NCBI GenBank assembly: GCA_041390905.1
Contig: JAWKPA010000013.1
Coordinates: forward strand, 186,001 to 250,000
DNA from: JACKCD01 sp041390905
GTDB lineage: Bacteria > Chloroflexota > Anaerolineae > Promineifilales > Promineifilaceae
DNA: 64,000 nucleotides
Reading direction: 5' to 3'
In this document: in pieces, positions 34,388-43,789 of the stretch
Layout: the number at the start of each line of letters is the position of its first letter
Numbering within the stretch: the first letter of the stretch is position 1
Notes under the pieces: generated by a model
Told to the model about the DNA's origin: nothing
Databases searched by the model: none
Seen by the model: the letters and a program-made list of their open reading frames with translations, nothing else
Made by a program: the position numbers and the translations under genes

Positions 34388-36325
34388 TTACGGCCGTTTT
34401 TTGATAAGTGGCAGATAGTCAGCAAAGGTGGGGGAAACGGCCGTTCCTGTGGGCGTGGGCGTAAGCGTGGGAGCTTCGCCGGTGGGCGTGGGGGTGCAGG
34501 TGGGGGGCGGGGTGGGCATTGGCAGCATCATTTGGTAGAGGTTGTTGCTTTCGTTGCTTTCGGTAATTTGCTGGGTGGCATCTACAAACACGGTGGTTTG
34601 GGAGGCGGAACTGCCAAACCAGATGGTAGTTGTTTGTCCGGCGGGCAGGCCGCTGGTAACGGTGATTTGCTCATTCCCATTCAGTTCAACGACAAACGGC
34701 GCGGCGTTGGCGTTGCCCTGGTTGGCGATCCAGACGCGGGTGCCGAGGCCGCCGCTGGCACCACAGCTTGTGGATTCGAGGGTGATGCTGGCCTGGGTGA
34801 TGAGAAGATCGGGGAGGGTGCCGGGAACGGCCGTTTGTGTAGGCGTCGCCGTCAAAGTGGCCGTCGCCGTGGGCGTATGGCTGATGCTGGGGGTGGGGGT
34901 GTCGGTGGCGCTGCTGTCCACCAGGGTGACGGTGTGAAGCAGGTCATTACGGCCGTTGACGCCATCCCAAACCCCTTCGTTGGCAAAGCGAATCGTTCCC
35001 TGGGGAACGCTGGAAGCAACATCGCGCAGCCGCAGACTGAGGCGATAATCACCTAGTGGGGCGTTGTTGAGGGTGGTGCTAAACGTGAGGGTGTGGTCGC
35101 TGCCGGGCAGCCACAGGCGCGGGTCTTCGCTGGTCAAAAAAACGGTGCGCGAGAAGCCGGACTGCTGGTGCTGGAAGGTTAGCTCGACGCGGTACGGTTT
35201 GTAGGGGGCGGCAAAGCCGTCATTGTGGATGATGATTTGGCCGCTGACTGGTTCACCGCTGCGGACAATATCGCTGTACTGCCCTTCAACAAGGCGGAAA
35301 CGGTAGCCGAGCCGCTGCTCAATTTCGCCCAGGCAGCCGCCGCTTTCCCAGCTTGCCAGCACGTCGGGGTGGTAGTCGGTGTTGAGGTAGCTCCAGTGTA
35401 GTTGGCTGAGTTCGGAAACGGCCGTTTCGCACAGCGAGCGCGGCGGGTTGAGGTTGCACGTTTCGCCCCCCTGCGGCACATACAGCGTTTCGGCGGCCAC
35501 ATACGCCTTGTCGGTTGCAATCGAGCCATCGCGGTAGGTGCCAAAATCGGTGTCGCTGGCGAGGAAACAGTCGTTGTGGTGGCCGACGCGGGCAAGGTCG
35601 CTGCCGCTAAACGCATCGGCCGCGCTGATGGGGGTGCTGGTGTCAAACATCGCCTGCTTGCCGTGCGGGTAGCGAATTTGCACCTGATGAACGCTGGGCA
35701 TCATATCCAGTAGCCGCTGGAGTACCTCCAGCCGATTGGCGTGCTGCGCGGGCGAGATGACCCACGGTGTGGTGGGGTCATCTACAAAATGATCGGTGTA
35801 GTACCATTCACCCCACACGCCAATGAAGCCCGCTTGCAGCACGGCAATTACGTCGGCGTTGGCCTGAATCACCGGCTCTAGCTGGTCAATGTGCGCCAGA
35901 ATTTGCGCCTGGGTGGCATCACCAAAGGGGGGTTGCTCGTTGGCGGGTAGGTTGTCGGTGTAGGCAAAGCGCAAAATGCACTTGAGCCCGGCGGCGCGAA
36001 CGGTGTTGAAGTTGTCCTGCAAATGGTCGAGAAAGTCCTGGCTGATGGGGCTGTTGACAAAGCTGTCGAGGTAGTTGATGCAGTACAGCAGGGTGATGTT
36101 TTCGCTGCTGCGATAGGTTTCCAGCAAGCCCAGGTCATAGTCGGTGGGGTTGCTGGCGCGGGTTTCGATGTAGTGGTAGAAGCCGCGTTCGGGGTTGGGG
36201 AAGGTGGCACTGCTGGGGGTGTAGGTGACGGTGGTTTGCCCAGGGGCAGCACTGGCCTGCCAGAGCAACATGGTGGTTGAAAGCAGGGTGAGGGCGAGAA
36301 ATGGGAGGAGAAACGGCCGTTTCAT
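34388..36325 (-). CDS. Secreted DUF4874/DUF4832 protein with CARDB domain
   Basis: 645 residues. A signal peptide (MKRPFLLPFLALTLLSTTML) is followed by a TIM-barrel-like DUF4874 region (PNPERGFYHYIETR, IGVWGEWYYTDHF) and DUF4832 (RVGHHNDCFLAS, QLHWSYLNTDYHPDVL). A Thr/Pro linker then leads to a CARDB-type Ig domain (LPDLLITQASITLES, ITESNESNNLYQ) and a Pro/Thr tail. The family is thought to be a carbohydrate-active enzyme, but no activity is established to my knowledge. The start overlaps the upstream membrane gene (ATGA), so they form one operon. AACGGCCGTT overlaps codons 2-5. Confidence 0.85.
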   Translation of the reverse strand: MKRPFLLPFLALTLLSTTMLLWQASAAPGQTTVTYTPSSATFPNPERGFYHYIETRASNPTDYDLGLLETYRSSENITLLYCINYLDSFVNSPISQDFLDHLQDNFNTVRAAGLKCILRFAYTDNLPANEQPPFGDATQAQILAHIDQLEPVIQANADVIAVLQAGFIGVWGEWYYTDHFVDDPTTPWVISPAQHANRLEVLQRLLDMMPSVHQVQIRYPHGKQAMFDTSTPISAADAFSGSDLARVGHHNDCFLASDTDFGTYRDGSIATDKAYVAAETLYVPQGGETCNLNPPRSLCETAVSELSQLHWSYLNTDYHPDVLASWESGGCLGEIEQRLGYRFRLVEGQYSDIVRSGEPVSGQIIIHNDGFAAPYKPYRVELTFQHQQSGFSRTVFLTSEDPRLWLPGSDHTLTFSTTLNNAPLGDYRLSLRLRDVASSVPQGTIRFANEGVWDGVNGRNDLLHTVTLVDSSATDTPTPSISHTPTATATLTATPTQTAVPGTLPDLLITQASITLESTSCGASGGLGTRVWIANQGNANAAPFVVELNGNEQITVTSGLPAGQTTTIWFGSSASQTTVFVDATQQITESNESNNLYQMMLPMPTPPPTCTPTPTGEAPTLTPTPTGTAVSPTFADYLPLIKKRP

Positions 36326-37602
36326 AGCAAATGTTCCTGTTTTGACTCCACCGGCAAGCTGGCAGGGGGATCGAGATAGAGGGCGATAAACAGGGCTTGC
36401 AAGGTGAATATAAAGTAGTTGTCGTTGAAAAAGCGAGAGAAAAACTGGAAAGTAAAGGCAAAAATGGCGAAGCCTAGCCACAAATTTGCCAAACTGTTGT
36501 CGCCCCATTGGCGGCGAATGCCCCAAAACAGCGCAGCCAAACTGAAGGGGAGACTGAGCAGCAGGAAGGGGAAGGGGGCATCGTAGCTGGGGATGAGGCC
36601 GAAGGTGACGAGCAAATGGCTGATGCCAATGCCGCGAATGGGGAAGCTGTAGGGGCTGGTGCCGATGATATAGCTGATGGTATCGCTGTAGAAGGCCGAG
36701 GCGTCCCACAGCAGGAAGGGGAGGAGGATGGCGAGCAAGGTGGGATAAAGGAGCCAGGTTTTTTGCAGGAGGATGGGGAGGAAACGGCCGTTTATTTTTC
36801 TCGGTGCCAGGTAGACAAGGAAAAACGGCAGAAACAGCCACGCCTGGTGCTTGGTGAGCAGGGTGAGGGCGAGGGTGAAAACGGCCGTTTTTTCATACCC
36901 CCGCGCCAAAAGAGCCGTCGTTAGCACCAGCCCAAACAAAATCACCACATCATTACGGCCGTCGGCCAGGAAAAAGGCAAACAAAAAATTCAGCCCAATC
37001 AGCGTCATCAGCGCCAACTGCTCCCGTTTTTGCCGCACCAGCAGCGGCAAAAGCAGCAGCGTCGCCAGATAAAACAGCAAGTACAGCAGCCGCTGGTCAT
37101 ACCATCCTAACCAGGTCATACTCAGCCAATAAGGGGGAATGGAAACCAAAAACAGAAATGGCAGGTAAACATTGTGGTGCAAAATGCCGGGAATCGGCGT
37201 AAAAGGCGGCTCTCCCCCGCGCCAGTCTGCCAAGATGGTGTTGGTGTAATCTTCGCTATATGGATTTTTGCCGTCGAGCAAGAATTGCACCGCCACTTCG
37301 GTTTGAATCAGCCCATCGTTGGCATTAGTAGCTGGCCCTTCAAGCTGTCGCTGTAAAATGCTGTAGCCAGTTGGCAAAATAGCGGCAAAAAGCACGGCAA
37401 AAAAGATGATGCCCAGCCGCAGGAGAAACAACCACCGCTTGTTTTGCGGGGCTGTGGGTGGGTCAATGAGGTCGAGCAGAACGTAGAGTGCCAACAAAAT
37501 TACCAAAATGGCACTGCTGATTTGGCTAAACCAAAGATGGGCGGTGCCAAGTGCCAGGAGCAGGATGGTGTCGGGTGAGAGAATAGTTTGGCGCGTAGAC
37601 AT
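36322..37602 (-). CDS. GT-C-type polytopic glycosyltransferase-like membrane protein
   Basis: About 426 residues with ten or more hydrophobic helices. The first large loop carries VQFLLDGKNPYSEDYTNT, the DGxxPY-type motif of GT-C/GT87-like mannosyltransferases that use polyprenyl-phosphate sugars. A later loop has LLTKHQAWLFLPF. It probably glycosylates an exported protein or glycan; donor and acceptor are unknown. ATG 37602 is used; an in-frame TTG at 37608 is better spaced from GAGGA and is a real alternative. The stop overlaps the DUF4832 start. Confidence 0.7.
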   Translation of the reverse strand: MSTRQTILSPDTILLLALGTAHLWFSQISSAILVILLALYVLLDLIDPPTAPQNKRWLFLLRLGIIFFAVLFAAILPTGYSILQRQLEGPATNANDGLIQTEVAVQFLLDGKNPYSEDYTNTILADWRGGEPPFTPIPGILHHNVYLPFLFLVSIPPYWLSMTWLGWYDQRLLYLLFYLATLLLLPLLVRQKREQLALMTLIGLNFLFAFFLADGRNDVVILFGLVLTTALLARGYEKTAVFTLALTLLTKHQAWLFLPFFLVYLAPRKINGRFLPILLQKTWLLYPTLLAILLPFLLWDASAFYSDTISYIIGTSPYSFPIRGIGISHLLVTFGLIPSYDAPFPFLLLSLPFSLAALFWGIRRQWGDNSLANLWLGFAIFAFTFQFFSRFFNDNYFIFTLQALFIALYLDPPASLPVESKQEHLL

Positions 37603-37727
37603 AAACAAAATGATCCTCGTTTTGGCAAAAGATGCTGTGGATCACTTTATCTTGTTTATTGTGGGAAGGCAAACGGTGGAATGGGAGGGGGGAGAAACAA
37701 AAATGGCGGGGTGTCCCGCCATCATCA

Positions 37728-37988
37728 TCAAACAATGTCATTTACAATGGTAATGCCGCTATCCTGTTCTTGCTGGTGTGCGTCCATCAGGTCAAAAATA
37801 TCCATAGTCCGATCCACATCCTCCCACTCGCCATTGATGACTCGTGGCTCCCTGAGGGTGACGATAAAAATATCTTTGCCCAGATACATTGAACCAGCCA
37901 CGCGACCCCGCGTGCGGTCGTTGTATTGCAACAACTCATCGAGCGCTTCCTTGATGCGCACGGTTGGTTTAGTTGGGTATTCTGCCAT
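37728..37988 (-). CDS. Small hypothetical protein
   Basis: 86 residues (MAEYPTKPTVRIKEALDELLQY...), not recognised. It looks globular and soluble, with an N-terminal amphipathic helix and strands RGRVAGSMYLG, DIFIVTLREPRV. It ends with an acidic/Gln helix (DLMDAHQQEQDSG). AAGGAG lies 3 bp before the ATG at 37988, close but usable. The open frame upstream of that ATG is unlikely to be translated. Confidence 0.65.
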   Translation of the reverse strand: MAEYPTKPTVRIKEALDELLQYNDRTRGRVAGSMYLGKDIFIVTLREPRVINGEWEDVDRTMDIFDLMDAHQQEQDSGITIVNDIV

Positions 37989-38288
37989 GATCTCCTTGCT
38001 CAATCGATCTGAAATTCTCTGTTGGCATTGTACTGCTCTCACTGACTTCAAAGTGTAAAGAAGGCGTTATTTGCATCAGAGCTTTGTAAGAAAGCTGTGA
38101 AATTTGTGCAGGGGGTCATGTGACCAACGGTGCTGCGGAATGTGACCTTGGTTATGACTTCTGGCACATCCAAAAACGGCCGTTTTCCCCTATCCTATCA
38201 TCATATTGTTAAGAACCACCTAACGAGTAAACGTAATAGACATAGGCTTCTGATACTCGTCACGACACTGTAAAGGAGATAACAGGTC
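37989..38288. other. Intergenic region before the 38289 membrane gene
   Basis: 300 bp without a gene. It includes GGTCA-TG-TGACC (38116-38127), a repeat-like ATGTGACCTTGGTTATGAC, and an AACGGCCGTT near 38175. Confidence 0.6.
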
Positions 38289-38807
38289 ATGAAAGCAAAA
38301 CAAGAACGGACGGTTGGGGGATTGATTTTGATTGGGATTGGGCTGTTGGCACTGCTGGGGCAATTTGCCGACCAGATTCAGCTTGATTTTGGCATGTTGA
38401 TTGTGCCAATGATTGGCGTGGTGCTGCTGCTGGCAGGTATCCTCACCCGCAACGCGGGAACCATCATTCCCGGTGGCATTATGAGCGGCATTGGCCTGGG
38501 CATTTGGCTCATCACCGGCCCATTTAGCGATATGCCGGGCGATGCCGAAGGTGGGGTGTTTATGCTGGCGTTTGCGGCGGGCTGGCTCCTGATTGTGGCG
38601 GCAACGGCCGTTTTCACCCCCAAAGTCCACCTCTGGCCCCTCATCCCTGCTGCCATCATGGCCCTCATCGGCGGTGGCGTTCTCTACGGCGACCCCTTCA
38701 TGCAGCTTTTATCGCTGGCTGGCAAAGTGTGGCCGCTGGCTCTTATTGCGGGCGGGCTGCTGATTATTAACGAAGCGCGGAAACGGGAAAAAACGGCCGT
38801 TTTGTAA
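38289..38807 (+). CDS. Small membrane protein (LiaF/DUF5668-like topology)
   Basis: 172 residues with about five to six hydrophobic helices arranged in Gly-rich pairs (GGLILIGIGLLALLGQF, GMLIVPMIGVVLLLAGIL, PGGIMSGIGLGIWL, VWPLALIAGGLLII). The repeated short-helix pattern resembles the N-terminal region of LiaF/DUF5668 envelope-stress proteins, but there is no C-terminal beta domain. AAAGGAG is 12 bp upstream of the ATG. The last codons contain AACGGCCGTT. Function unknown. Confidence 0.7.
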   Translation: MKAKQERTVGGLILIGIGLLALLGQFADQIQLDFGMLIVPMIGVVLLLAGILTRNAGTIIPGGIMSGIGLGIWLITGPFSDMPGDAEGGVFMLAFAAGWLLIVAATAVFTPKVHLWPLIPAAIMALIGGGVLYGDPFMQLLSLAGKVWPLALIAGGLLIINEARKREKTAVL

Positions 38808-38816
38808 GCAGTAGGA

Positions 38817-38880
38817 AGTGGGGTATAGGGTGTAGGGCGTGGGGTGTATTTCTCCCTACACCCCACACCCCACTCCCCAC
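38817..38880. repeat. Iterated 7-bp TGTGGGG/CCCCACA stem-loop
   Basis: GTGGGGTATAGGGTGTAGGGCGTGGGGTGTA is complemented by TACACCCCACACCCCACTCCCCAC. It lies between convergent genes. Confidence 0.85.
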
Positions 38881-38883
38881 AAT

Positions 38884-39780
38884 TTACGGCCGTTCCCCTA
38901 CCACCACACCCATCTCCTGCACCTGCCCCCCACGCACAATCCGCACCGGCACCGACTGTCCTACGACATCACCCGCCAACTGAGCCACCAAATCCTCATG
39001 TCTTTGAATAGCTTGCCCGTTGAAGGTAATCAGCGTGTCGCCCAGCGTCAGCCCCGCCTGTTCCGCCGTGCTGCCTGTTTCCACCGACACCACCAGCAGC
39101 CCCCGCTTTTGTCCCAGCGATGCCACCAACGCTTCCGGCAGCCGTACCCGCTGCGTGCTAAGACCCAAATATCCCCGCCGCATCCGCCCGTGCGTCAGCA
39201 GTGCCTCGGCCACACGGGTCAGCGTGGGAACCGGCACGGCCATGCTGTGGCCGGGCAACAGTGCCGAACTGTTTAGTCCAATCAATTCCCCACCCGCGCT
39301 GACCAGTGGCCCGCCGGAAAAACCAGGGTACATCACCACATCCGTTTGCAAATACCGCTCAATTTGCCCCCCGTGCGGCGTGCGCCATTCGCCGCCCAAT
39401 GCGCTGATGATGCCCAATGTGGCCTGGATGGATTGTCCCGGCCGGCCGAGTGCCAACGCTAAATGCCCCACCCCTCGCTTCTCCTTGCTAACCTCTGTGA
39501 ACGGGGTTAACCCGCTGGCTTCCACCTTCAAAACGGCCAAATCAGTCGAAGGGTCACGCCCCACCAGCGTGGCCGCCACCGTTTCGCCCGTCGGCAGCCC
39601 CACCTGAATGGCTTCGTCCCGATGCACCACATGATGGGCGGTGACAATGTGGCCGTCGGCCGACCACACGATGCCGCTGGCGGGCATTCGCCGCCGCGCC
39701 TCCACCCGCACCACCCCCGCACTGGCCGCTGCCACCACCTCGGCCAACTGGTCAGAAAGCTGTGTTAACGCTGTTGTCAT
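38884..39780 (-). CDS. HtrA/DegP-like trypsin-fold protease with PDZ domain
   Basis: 298 residues with no signal peptide, so apparently cytosolic or exported by other means. The trypsin fold has a catalytic triad of H in VTAHHVV (near 50), D in PSTDLAVLKV and S in GFSGGPLV. A single PDZ domain occupies the last 100 residues (RRGYLGLSTQRV, TAEQAGLTLGDTLITFNG). Most HtrA proteins carry a transmembrane anchor, so its absence is notable. GGAG is eight bases before the ATG at 39780. It probably functions in protein quality control. Confidence 0.9.
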   Translation of the reverse strand: MTTALTQLSDQLAEVVAAASAGVVRVEARRRMPASGIVWSADGHIVTAHHVVHRDEAIQVGLPTGETVAATLVGRDPSTDLAVLKVEASGLTPFTEVSKEKRGVGHLALALGRPGQSIQATLGIISALGGEWRTPHGGQIERYLQTDVVMYPGFSGGPLVSAGGELIGLNSSALLPGHSMAVPVPTLTRVAEALLTHGRMRRGYLGLSTQRVRLPEALVASLGQKRGLLVVSVETGSTAEQAGLTLGDTLITFNGQAIQRHEDLVAQLAGDVVGQSVPVRIVRGGQVQEMGVVVGERP

Positions 39781-39821
39781 GCTTTTTTCTCCTTGTACAA
39801 TCGTTTTTGGTTAAATAGGGA

Positions 39822-39888
39822 ATGAGATTGAGAGATTGAGAGATTGGGAGATTCAATCTCTTAATCTCCTAATCTCTCAATCTCCCAA
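39822..39888. repeat. GAGATTGA-family stem-loop
   Basis: Four 8-bp units (GAGATTGA x2, GAGATTGG, GAGATTCA) are followed by four complementary units (ATCTCTTA, ATCTCCTA, ATCTCTCA, ATCTCCCA). It is the clearest member of this family. Confidence 0.9.
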
Positions 39889-39993
39889 AACATCCCGTAG
39901 CTATCTTCCATAATAGTGTATTGGGGTCTGGTGGGGATCATCTGTCCGGGTGGTGAGCAACCTGGAAATTTGGCTAGGAACGGCCGTTCTTTC

Positions 39994-40002
39994 TGGTATA
40001 AT
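39994..40002 (+). promoter_or_regulatory. Extended -10 promoter for secDF
   Basis: TGGTATAAT matches the extended -10 consensus, about 40 bp before the secD ATG. An AACGGCCGTT copy lies just upstream of the -10 box, in what would be the spacer. Confidence 0.65.
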
Positions 40003-40041
40003 CGTTCCGTTTGACAAAATTACGAAAAGAGTAGCAACTTT

Positions 40042-41361
40042 ATGACACGAAACGATTACATTTGGTTACTGGTCATCATTGCCGCCACCGCCGCTGGCAT
40101 CTGGGTTATGCAAAACCCCGGCTACCCGGTGCGGCAAGGTCTCGATCTTCAGGGTGGCCTCCAGGTTTTGCTGGAAGCCGACGTACCCGAAGACCAGGAA
40201 ATCACGACAGAGGAAATGGATACCGTTCGCCAAATCATTGACCAGCGCGTCAATGCCTTTGGTGTGACTGAACCGTTGGTGCAGGTAGAAGGGGCACGCC
40301 GTATTTTGGTGGAACTTCCCGGCATTGAAAATCCCGAAGACGCGATTGCCCTGGTGCAAGAGACCGCCTTGCTGGAGTTTGTAGACAGTGGCAACACGCC
40401 ATTGCCCGAAGGCATGTGCATTCGCACCAGCCTAAGCGATGGGCCATCACGCTGTGAAGCCAACAGCCCCGCAGAGACAGAAGTCCCTACTTTTGAGACC
40501 GTTATGACAGGGGCGGGTTTACTTCATGCCAACGCCGAGTTTAGGCAGCTACAGGGCAACTTTGTCAGCTTTGTCGTCAAGCCAGAAGAAAGCCAGATTT
40601 TTGCCGATTATACACGCACCCACCAGGGGCAATTTTTGACCATTGTGCTGGACAAGCAGGTTGTTTCCAGCCCGCAGGTCAATGCCGTCATTGAAGATTC
40701 CGGGGTGATTACCGGCAACTTTACCCCTGAAGAAGCATCCAAACTGGCGCTGCAACTGCAATTTGGTAGCTTGCCCATTCCGCTGCGGATTGAAAGCACG
40801 CGGCAGGTGGGCGCAACCCTGGGCGAGCAATCCATTGCCGCCAGCATTCGTGCCGGCACCATTGGCGTGGCAATTGTGCTGCTTTTCATGCTCATCTACT
40901 ATCGGCTCCCTGGGTTTCTGGCTGACATTGCCCTGCTTATTTACGCCTTGCTCAACTTTGCCGTCTTCAAATATGTGTCGGTCACGTTGACGCTGCCTGC
41001 CATTACCGGCTTCTTGCTGTCTACCGGCATGGCGGTAGATGCCAACATTCTGGTGTTTGAGCGCATCAAAGAAGAGTTACGCAAGGGAGCCACGCTGCGC
41101 GAGTCTATTATTACCGGTTTTGACCGGGCGTGGTCTTCCATTCGGGATTCCAACATTGCGACGCTGGTGATTTGCTTCATCCTGTGGACGTTTGGGCGGA
41201 ATTTTGGCGCGAGCGTGGTGCAGGGGTTCGCCCTAACGCTGGCAATTGGGGTGGTGATTAGCATGTTTACGGCCGTTATTATCACCCGCACCTTTGTCCG
41301 CTTTATCATTGGCCGTGCTGCGACCTGGTTACGGTCGCACCGCTGGCTTCTTGGTGTTTAG
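40042..41361 (+). CDS. secD: Protein translocase subunit SecD
   Basis: 439 residues, an accessory subunit of the Sec translocon that uses the proton motive force to complete export. The first helix is followed by the SecD signature GLDLQGGLQVLLEAD. The large periplasmic P1 region has VRQIIDQRVNAFGVTEPLVQ and GARRILVELPGI. The last 200 residues hold the six-helix RND domain with GFLLSTGMAVDANILVFERIKEELRKG. It is shorter than the E. coli protein, as in most Gram-positive and Chloroflexota SecD. secF follows 16 bp after the stop. Confidence 0.95.
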   Translation: MTRNDYIWLLVIIAATAAGIWVMQNPGYPVRQGLDLQGGLQVLLEADVPEDQEITTEEMDTVRQIIDQRVNAFGVTEPLVQVEGARRILVELPGIENPEDAIALVQETALLEFVDSGNTPLPEGMCIRTSLSDGPSRCEANSPAETEVPTFETVMTGAGLLHANAEFRQLQGNFVSFVVKPEESQIFADYTRTHQGQFLTIVLDKQVVSSPQVNAVIEDSGVITGNFTPEEASKLALQLQFGSLPIPLRIESTRQVGATLGEQSIAASIRAGTIGVAIVLLFMLIYYRLPGFLADIALLIYALLNFAVFKYVSVTLTLPAITGFLLSTGMAVDANILVFERIKEELRKGATLRESIITGFDRAWSSIRDSNIATLVICFILWTFGRNFGASVVQGFALTLAIGVVISMFTAVIITRTFVRFIIGRAATWLRSHRWLLGV

Positions 41362-41377
41362 GAGATGGTTTACAGAC

Positions 41378-42316
41378 ATGTTTAACTTTATGTTTAACCT
41401 CGTGGAAAAACGCCGCACCTACTTCATCTTCTCTGGCACCATCATTTTGCTAGGGATTGCGGCCATGATTTTTTCCCTCATTGAAACAGGTTCTCTGTTC
41501 CGGCTGGGGGTGGATTTTCGCAGCGGCACTCGCTTTGAAGTGCAGTTTACCGAGTTGGTGCAGGAAAATGATATTCGGGCGGTGTTTAATGATTTTGGCG
41601 TCAACAACCCTTCTGTGATTGCTCTTATTGGGGAAGGGCTGGAAAATTCGTGGCAAATCCGCTCTGAGTTTGTCTCGCCGGAAACGGCGCAGGCGATTGA
41701 GGCGGCCTTGGCAGAGCAAGTGGCTCCGCTGGTGCCGGGTACGACGCAAGTGCAGTCAGTTAGCCCCTCGGTGGGGCAGGAAGTGACGCGAGCGGCGTTT
41801 GTGGCAGTGGCCGTGGCGGCGGTCATCATCCTGATCTACATCATGGTGGTGTTTCGCCAGGTGCCCAACCCGTTTCGCTATGGGGCGTGTGCCGTGGTGG
41901 CTATGCTCCACGACCTGTTTGTGATCTTTAGCTTTGCTGCCCTCACGGGTGTGATTTTGGGCTGGGAGGTGGACGCGCTGTTTTTAACGGCCGTTCTTAC
42001 CGTCGCTGGCTTTTCCCTGCAAGACACCATCGTGGTCTTTGACCGCATTCGGGAAAACATTGCCAAACGGCCGTTTGAGAAATACGAAACCCTCGTCAAC
42101 CGCTCCATCCTCGAAACCATCCACCGCTCCCTGGCAACCCAGCTCAACGCCATGTTTGTCATGGTCGCCATTCTCCTCTTTGGCGGGGCATCCATCAAGC
42201 CGTTTATCGCGGCGCTCTTCATCGGCCTGCTCAGTGGCACCTACAGCTCCATTTTTACGGCCGTTCCCCTGCTCGTCGCCTGGGAAAAGAACGAAATTCC
42301 TTTCCTGAAGGCATAG
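41378..42316 (+). CDS. secF: Protein translocase subunit SecF
   Basis: 312 residues, partner of SecD. The first helix is followed by RLGVDFRSGTRFEV (the GGxxF-like signature of SecF), a short periplasmic domain, and the membrane domain with AVLTVAGFSLQDTIVVFDRIREN, which carries the conserved Asp/Arg of the proton path. It ends SGTYSSIFTAVPLLVAWE. ATG 41378 is used; the frame upstream overlaps secD in another reading. A TAATCAG-family repeat starts about 12 bp after the stop. Confidence 0.95.
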   Translation: MFNFMFNLVEKRRTYFIFSGTIILLGIAAMIFSLIETGSLFRLGVDFRSGTRFEVQFTELVQENDIRAVFNDFGVNNPSVIALIGEGLENSWQIRSEFVSPETAQAIEAALAEQVAPLVPGTTQVQSVSPSVGQEVTRAAFVAVAVAAVIILIYIMVVFRQVPNPFRYGACAVVAMLHDLFVIFSFAALTGVILGWEVDALFLTAVLTVAGFSLQDTIVVFDRIRENIAKRPFEKYETLVNRSILETIHRSLATQLNAMFVMVAILLFGGASIKPFIAALFIGLLSGTYSSIFTAVPLLVAWEKNEIPFLKA

Positions 42317-42317
42317 T

Positions 42318-42392
42318 TTTCAGTAATCGGTAATCAGTAATCGGTAATCAGTCACTGATTACTGGTTACTGGTTACTGATTACCGATTACCG
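42318..42392. repeat. TAATCAG/TAATCGG 7-bp stem-loop
   Basis: CAGTAATCGGTAATCAGTAATCGGTAATCAG is complemented by CTGATTACTGGTTACTGGTTACTGATTACCG. It ends 6 bp before the GTG of the next gene. Confidence 0.9.
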
Positions 42393-42397
42393 GATTC

Positions 42398-43717
42398 GTG
42401 ATCCGTTTTTCCACCATCATCCTGCTGCTGATTCTACTAACGGCATGCAGCCAGCCGGCCGTAGCACCCCCGACGATTGCCAGCAGCAGCGAAACGGCCG
42501 TTTCCTCCGCCCCACAGCCCATCACCCTGCCTCCTACCTTCACCCCTATTCCCGCCAACACCCAACACCCCACACCCCACACCCCACTCCCCACTACTGC
42601 CGCTACCCCCACCCCCACCCCCATCGCCTTCGCCCAAACCGTCGTTGAGTTACGCCTTGCCATCCCCGCCATTGGGCTGGACAGGCGGCTGGAGGGCAAG
42701 CTGGGGGGGACGGTCATTGTGGCCGACGAAGCCACGGGGCTGATTTTGCAGCGCAGCGGTGAAGGGCATGTCGTAGCCGATTTGCGCCAAGTGCTGCCCA
42801 CGCTTGCCCTGGCTCCGCTGCCGGAAGGGTGCGAGGCGTGTGTCGCCTTTAGCTACAGCTTGCCGGAGGAAGGGCGCAGCGGCAGCGGCTGGCTCCAGGA
42901 TGTGCAGCTTTTGGCAAGTGTCGAGCGTTATTTTAGCGGCGTACTAGGCCCCCATTTCCCACCAGGCACAGTTGCCGGGCTGCACCGCGCCCCGTCGCCC
43001 TATGCGCCGGGGCATACGGTGGCGGTGGATGAAAACGGCCGTTTGTGGGCATACCTCGCCACCGACAACCAAATCCCCCCGCCCACCACTGCAGATTCAT
43101 CCCTGCTGGCCGCTGCGGAACGGCTGCAAAACACCGAACTGGCTCCCGTTTATGAAGTGGCGTGTGCCGGTGGCCTTGCCCCGGAAACCCTCTGGCTCTA
43201 TGACCGAGCCATTCAACTGCTTTGCCCCGAATTTGCTTTGCCCAACACCCTGCAAACGCTCTATCTGGCCTTGGACACCGCTATTGCCCCCCGGCTGGCC
43301 GGGCTGGATGGGCCAGAACGCCCCCCGGCGCGGCTGTCGCTGGCCGCCCTGCTCGATTACCGCCGCGCCGACGGGGTAAATCTGACGTTGTTTGCCGATG
43401 GCGGTGTGGTGGTTGAAGCCGCCAGCGTGATTACAGCCACCTTGCCCATCTCGCAAACGATGGGGCTGGTCAACAGCTTGCTGGTATCGGGGGAGCTACA
43501 GCCGGGTCTGACCAGCTTTGGCGATGCGGCACCGGGGCAGCATCAACTGCTGGTGCGCGGCGCGGATGGGGTGGTGGATGGCAGTTGGCCGGGAAAAACG
43601 GCCGTTTCTCTCCTGACCGAACTCGATGCCCTGCTGCAACAATGGCTGCCCGCCACGCCCATACCACCCACTACCACCCCGGATAATCCGGCAACACCGA
43701 CACCGACTGTCCCCTAG
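42398..43717 (+). CDS. Lipoprotein of unknown function
   Basis: 439 residues from a GTG start. A signal sequence ends in the lipobox LLTAC. A Pro/Thr-rich linker follows (about 22-75), one part of which (TQHPTPHTPLPTT) is encoded by CACCCCA 7-mers like those of the spacer repeats. The main domain is globular with two Cys (PEGCEACVAFSYSLP) and strands such as GTVIVADEATGLILQ and GHTVAVDENGRLWAYL. It ends in another Pro/Thr tail. I do not recognise the family. The start codon lies next to the TAATCAG repeat and no ribosome site is visible. Confidence 0.75.
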   Translation: MIRFSTIILLLILLTACSQPAVAPPTIASSSETAVSSAPQPITLPPTFTPIPANTQHPTPHTPLPTTAATPTPTPIAFAQTVVELRLAIPAIGLDRRLEGKLGGTVIVADEATGLILQRSGEGHVVADLRQVLPTLALAPLPEGCEACVAFSYSLPEEGRSGSGWLQDVQLLASVERYFSGVLGPHFPPGTVAGLHRAPSPYAPGHTVAVDENGRLWAYLATDNQIPPPTTADSSLLAAAERLQNTELAPVYEVACAGGLAPETLWLYDRAIQLLCPEFALPNTLQTLYLALDTAIAPRLAGLDGPERPPARLSLAALLDYRRADGVNLTLFADGGVVVEAASVITATLPISQTMGLVNSLLVSGELQPGLTSFGDAAPGQHQLLVRGADGVVDGSWPGKTAVSLLTELDALLQQWLPATPIPPTTTPDNPATPTPTVP

Positions 43718-43789
43718 TCAGATTACATAAAAAGCCTTATACTAACTTTGTTGGGCAGAGCCTCGCTGCACCATAAGGAACGTGTGTAT

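Noticed and set aside
34388..36841. 817-codon frame for the DUF4832 protein
   Set aside because: The first 172 codons overlap the membrane gene on the same strand; a signal peptide begins at 36325 with ATGA coupling.
39822..39888. Regular 8-bp units taken as a CRISPR array
   Set aside because: Units are contiguous, with no spacers, and are followed by their own complement; no cas genes are present.
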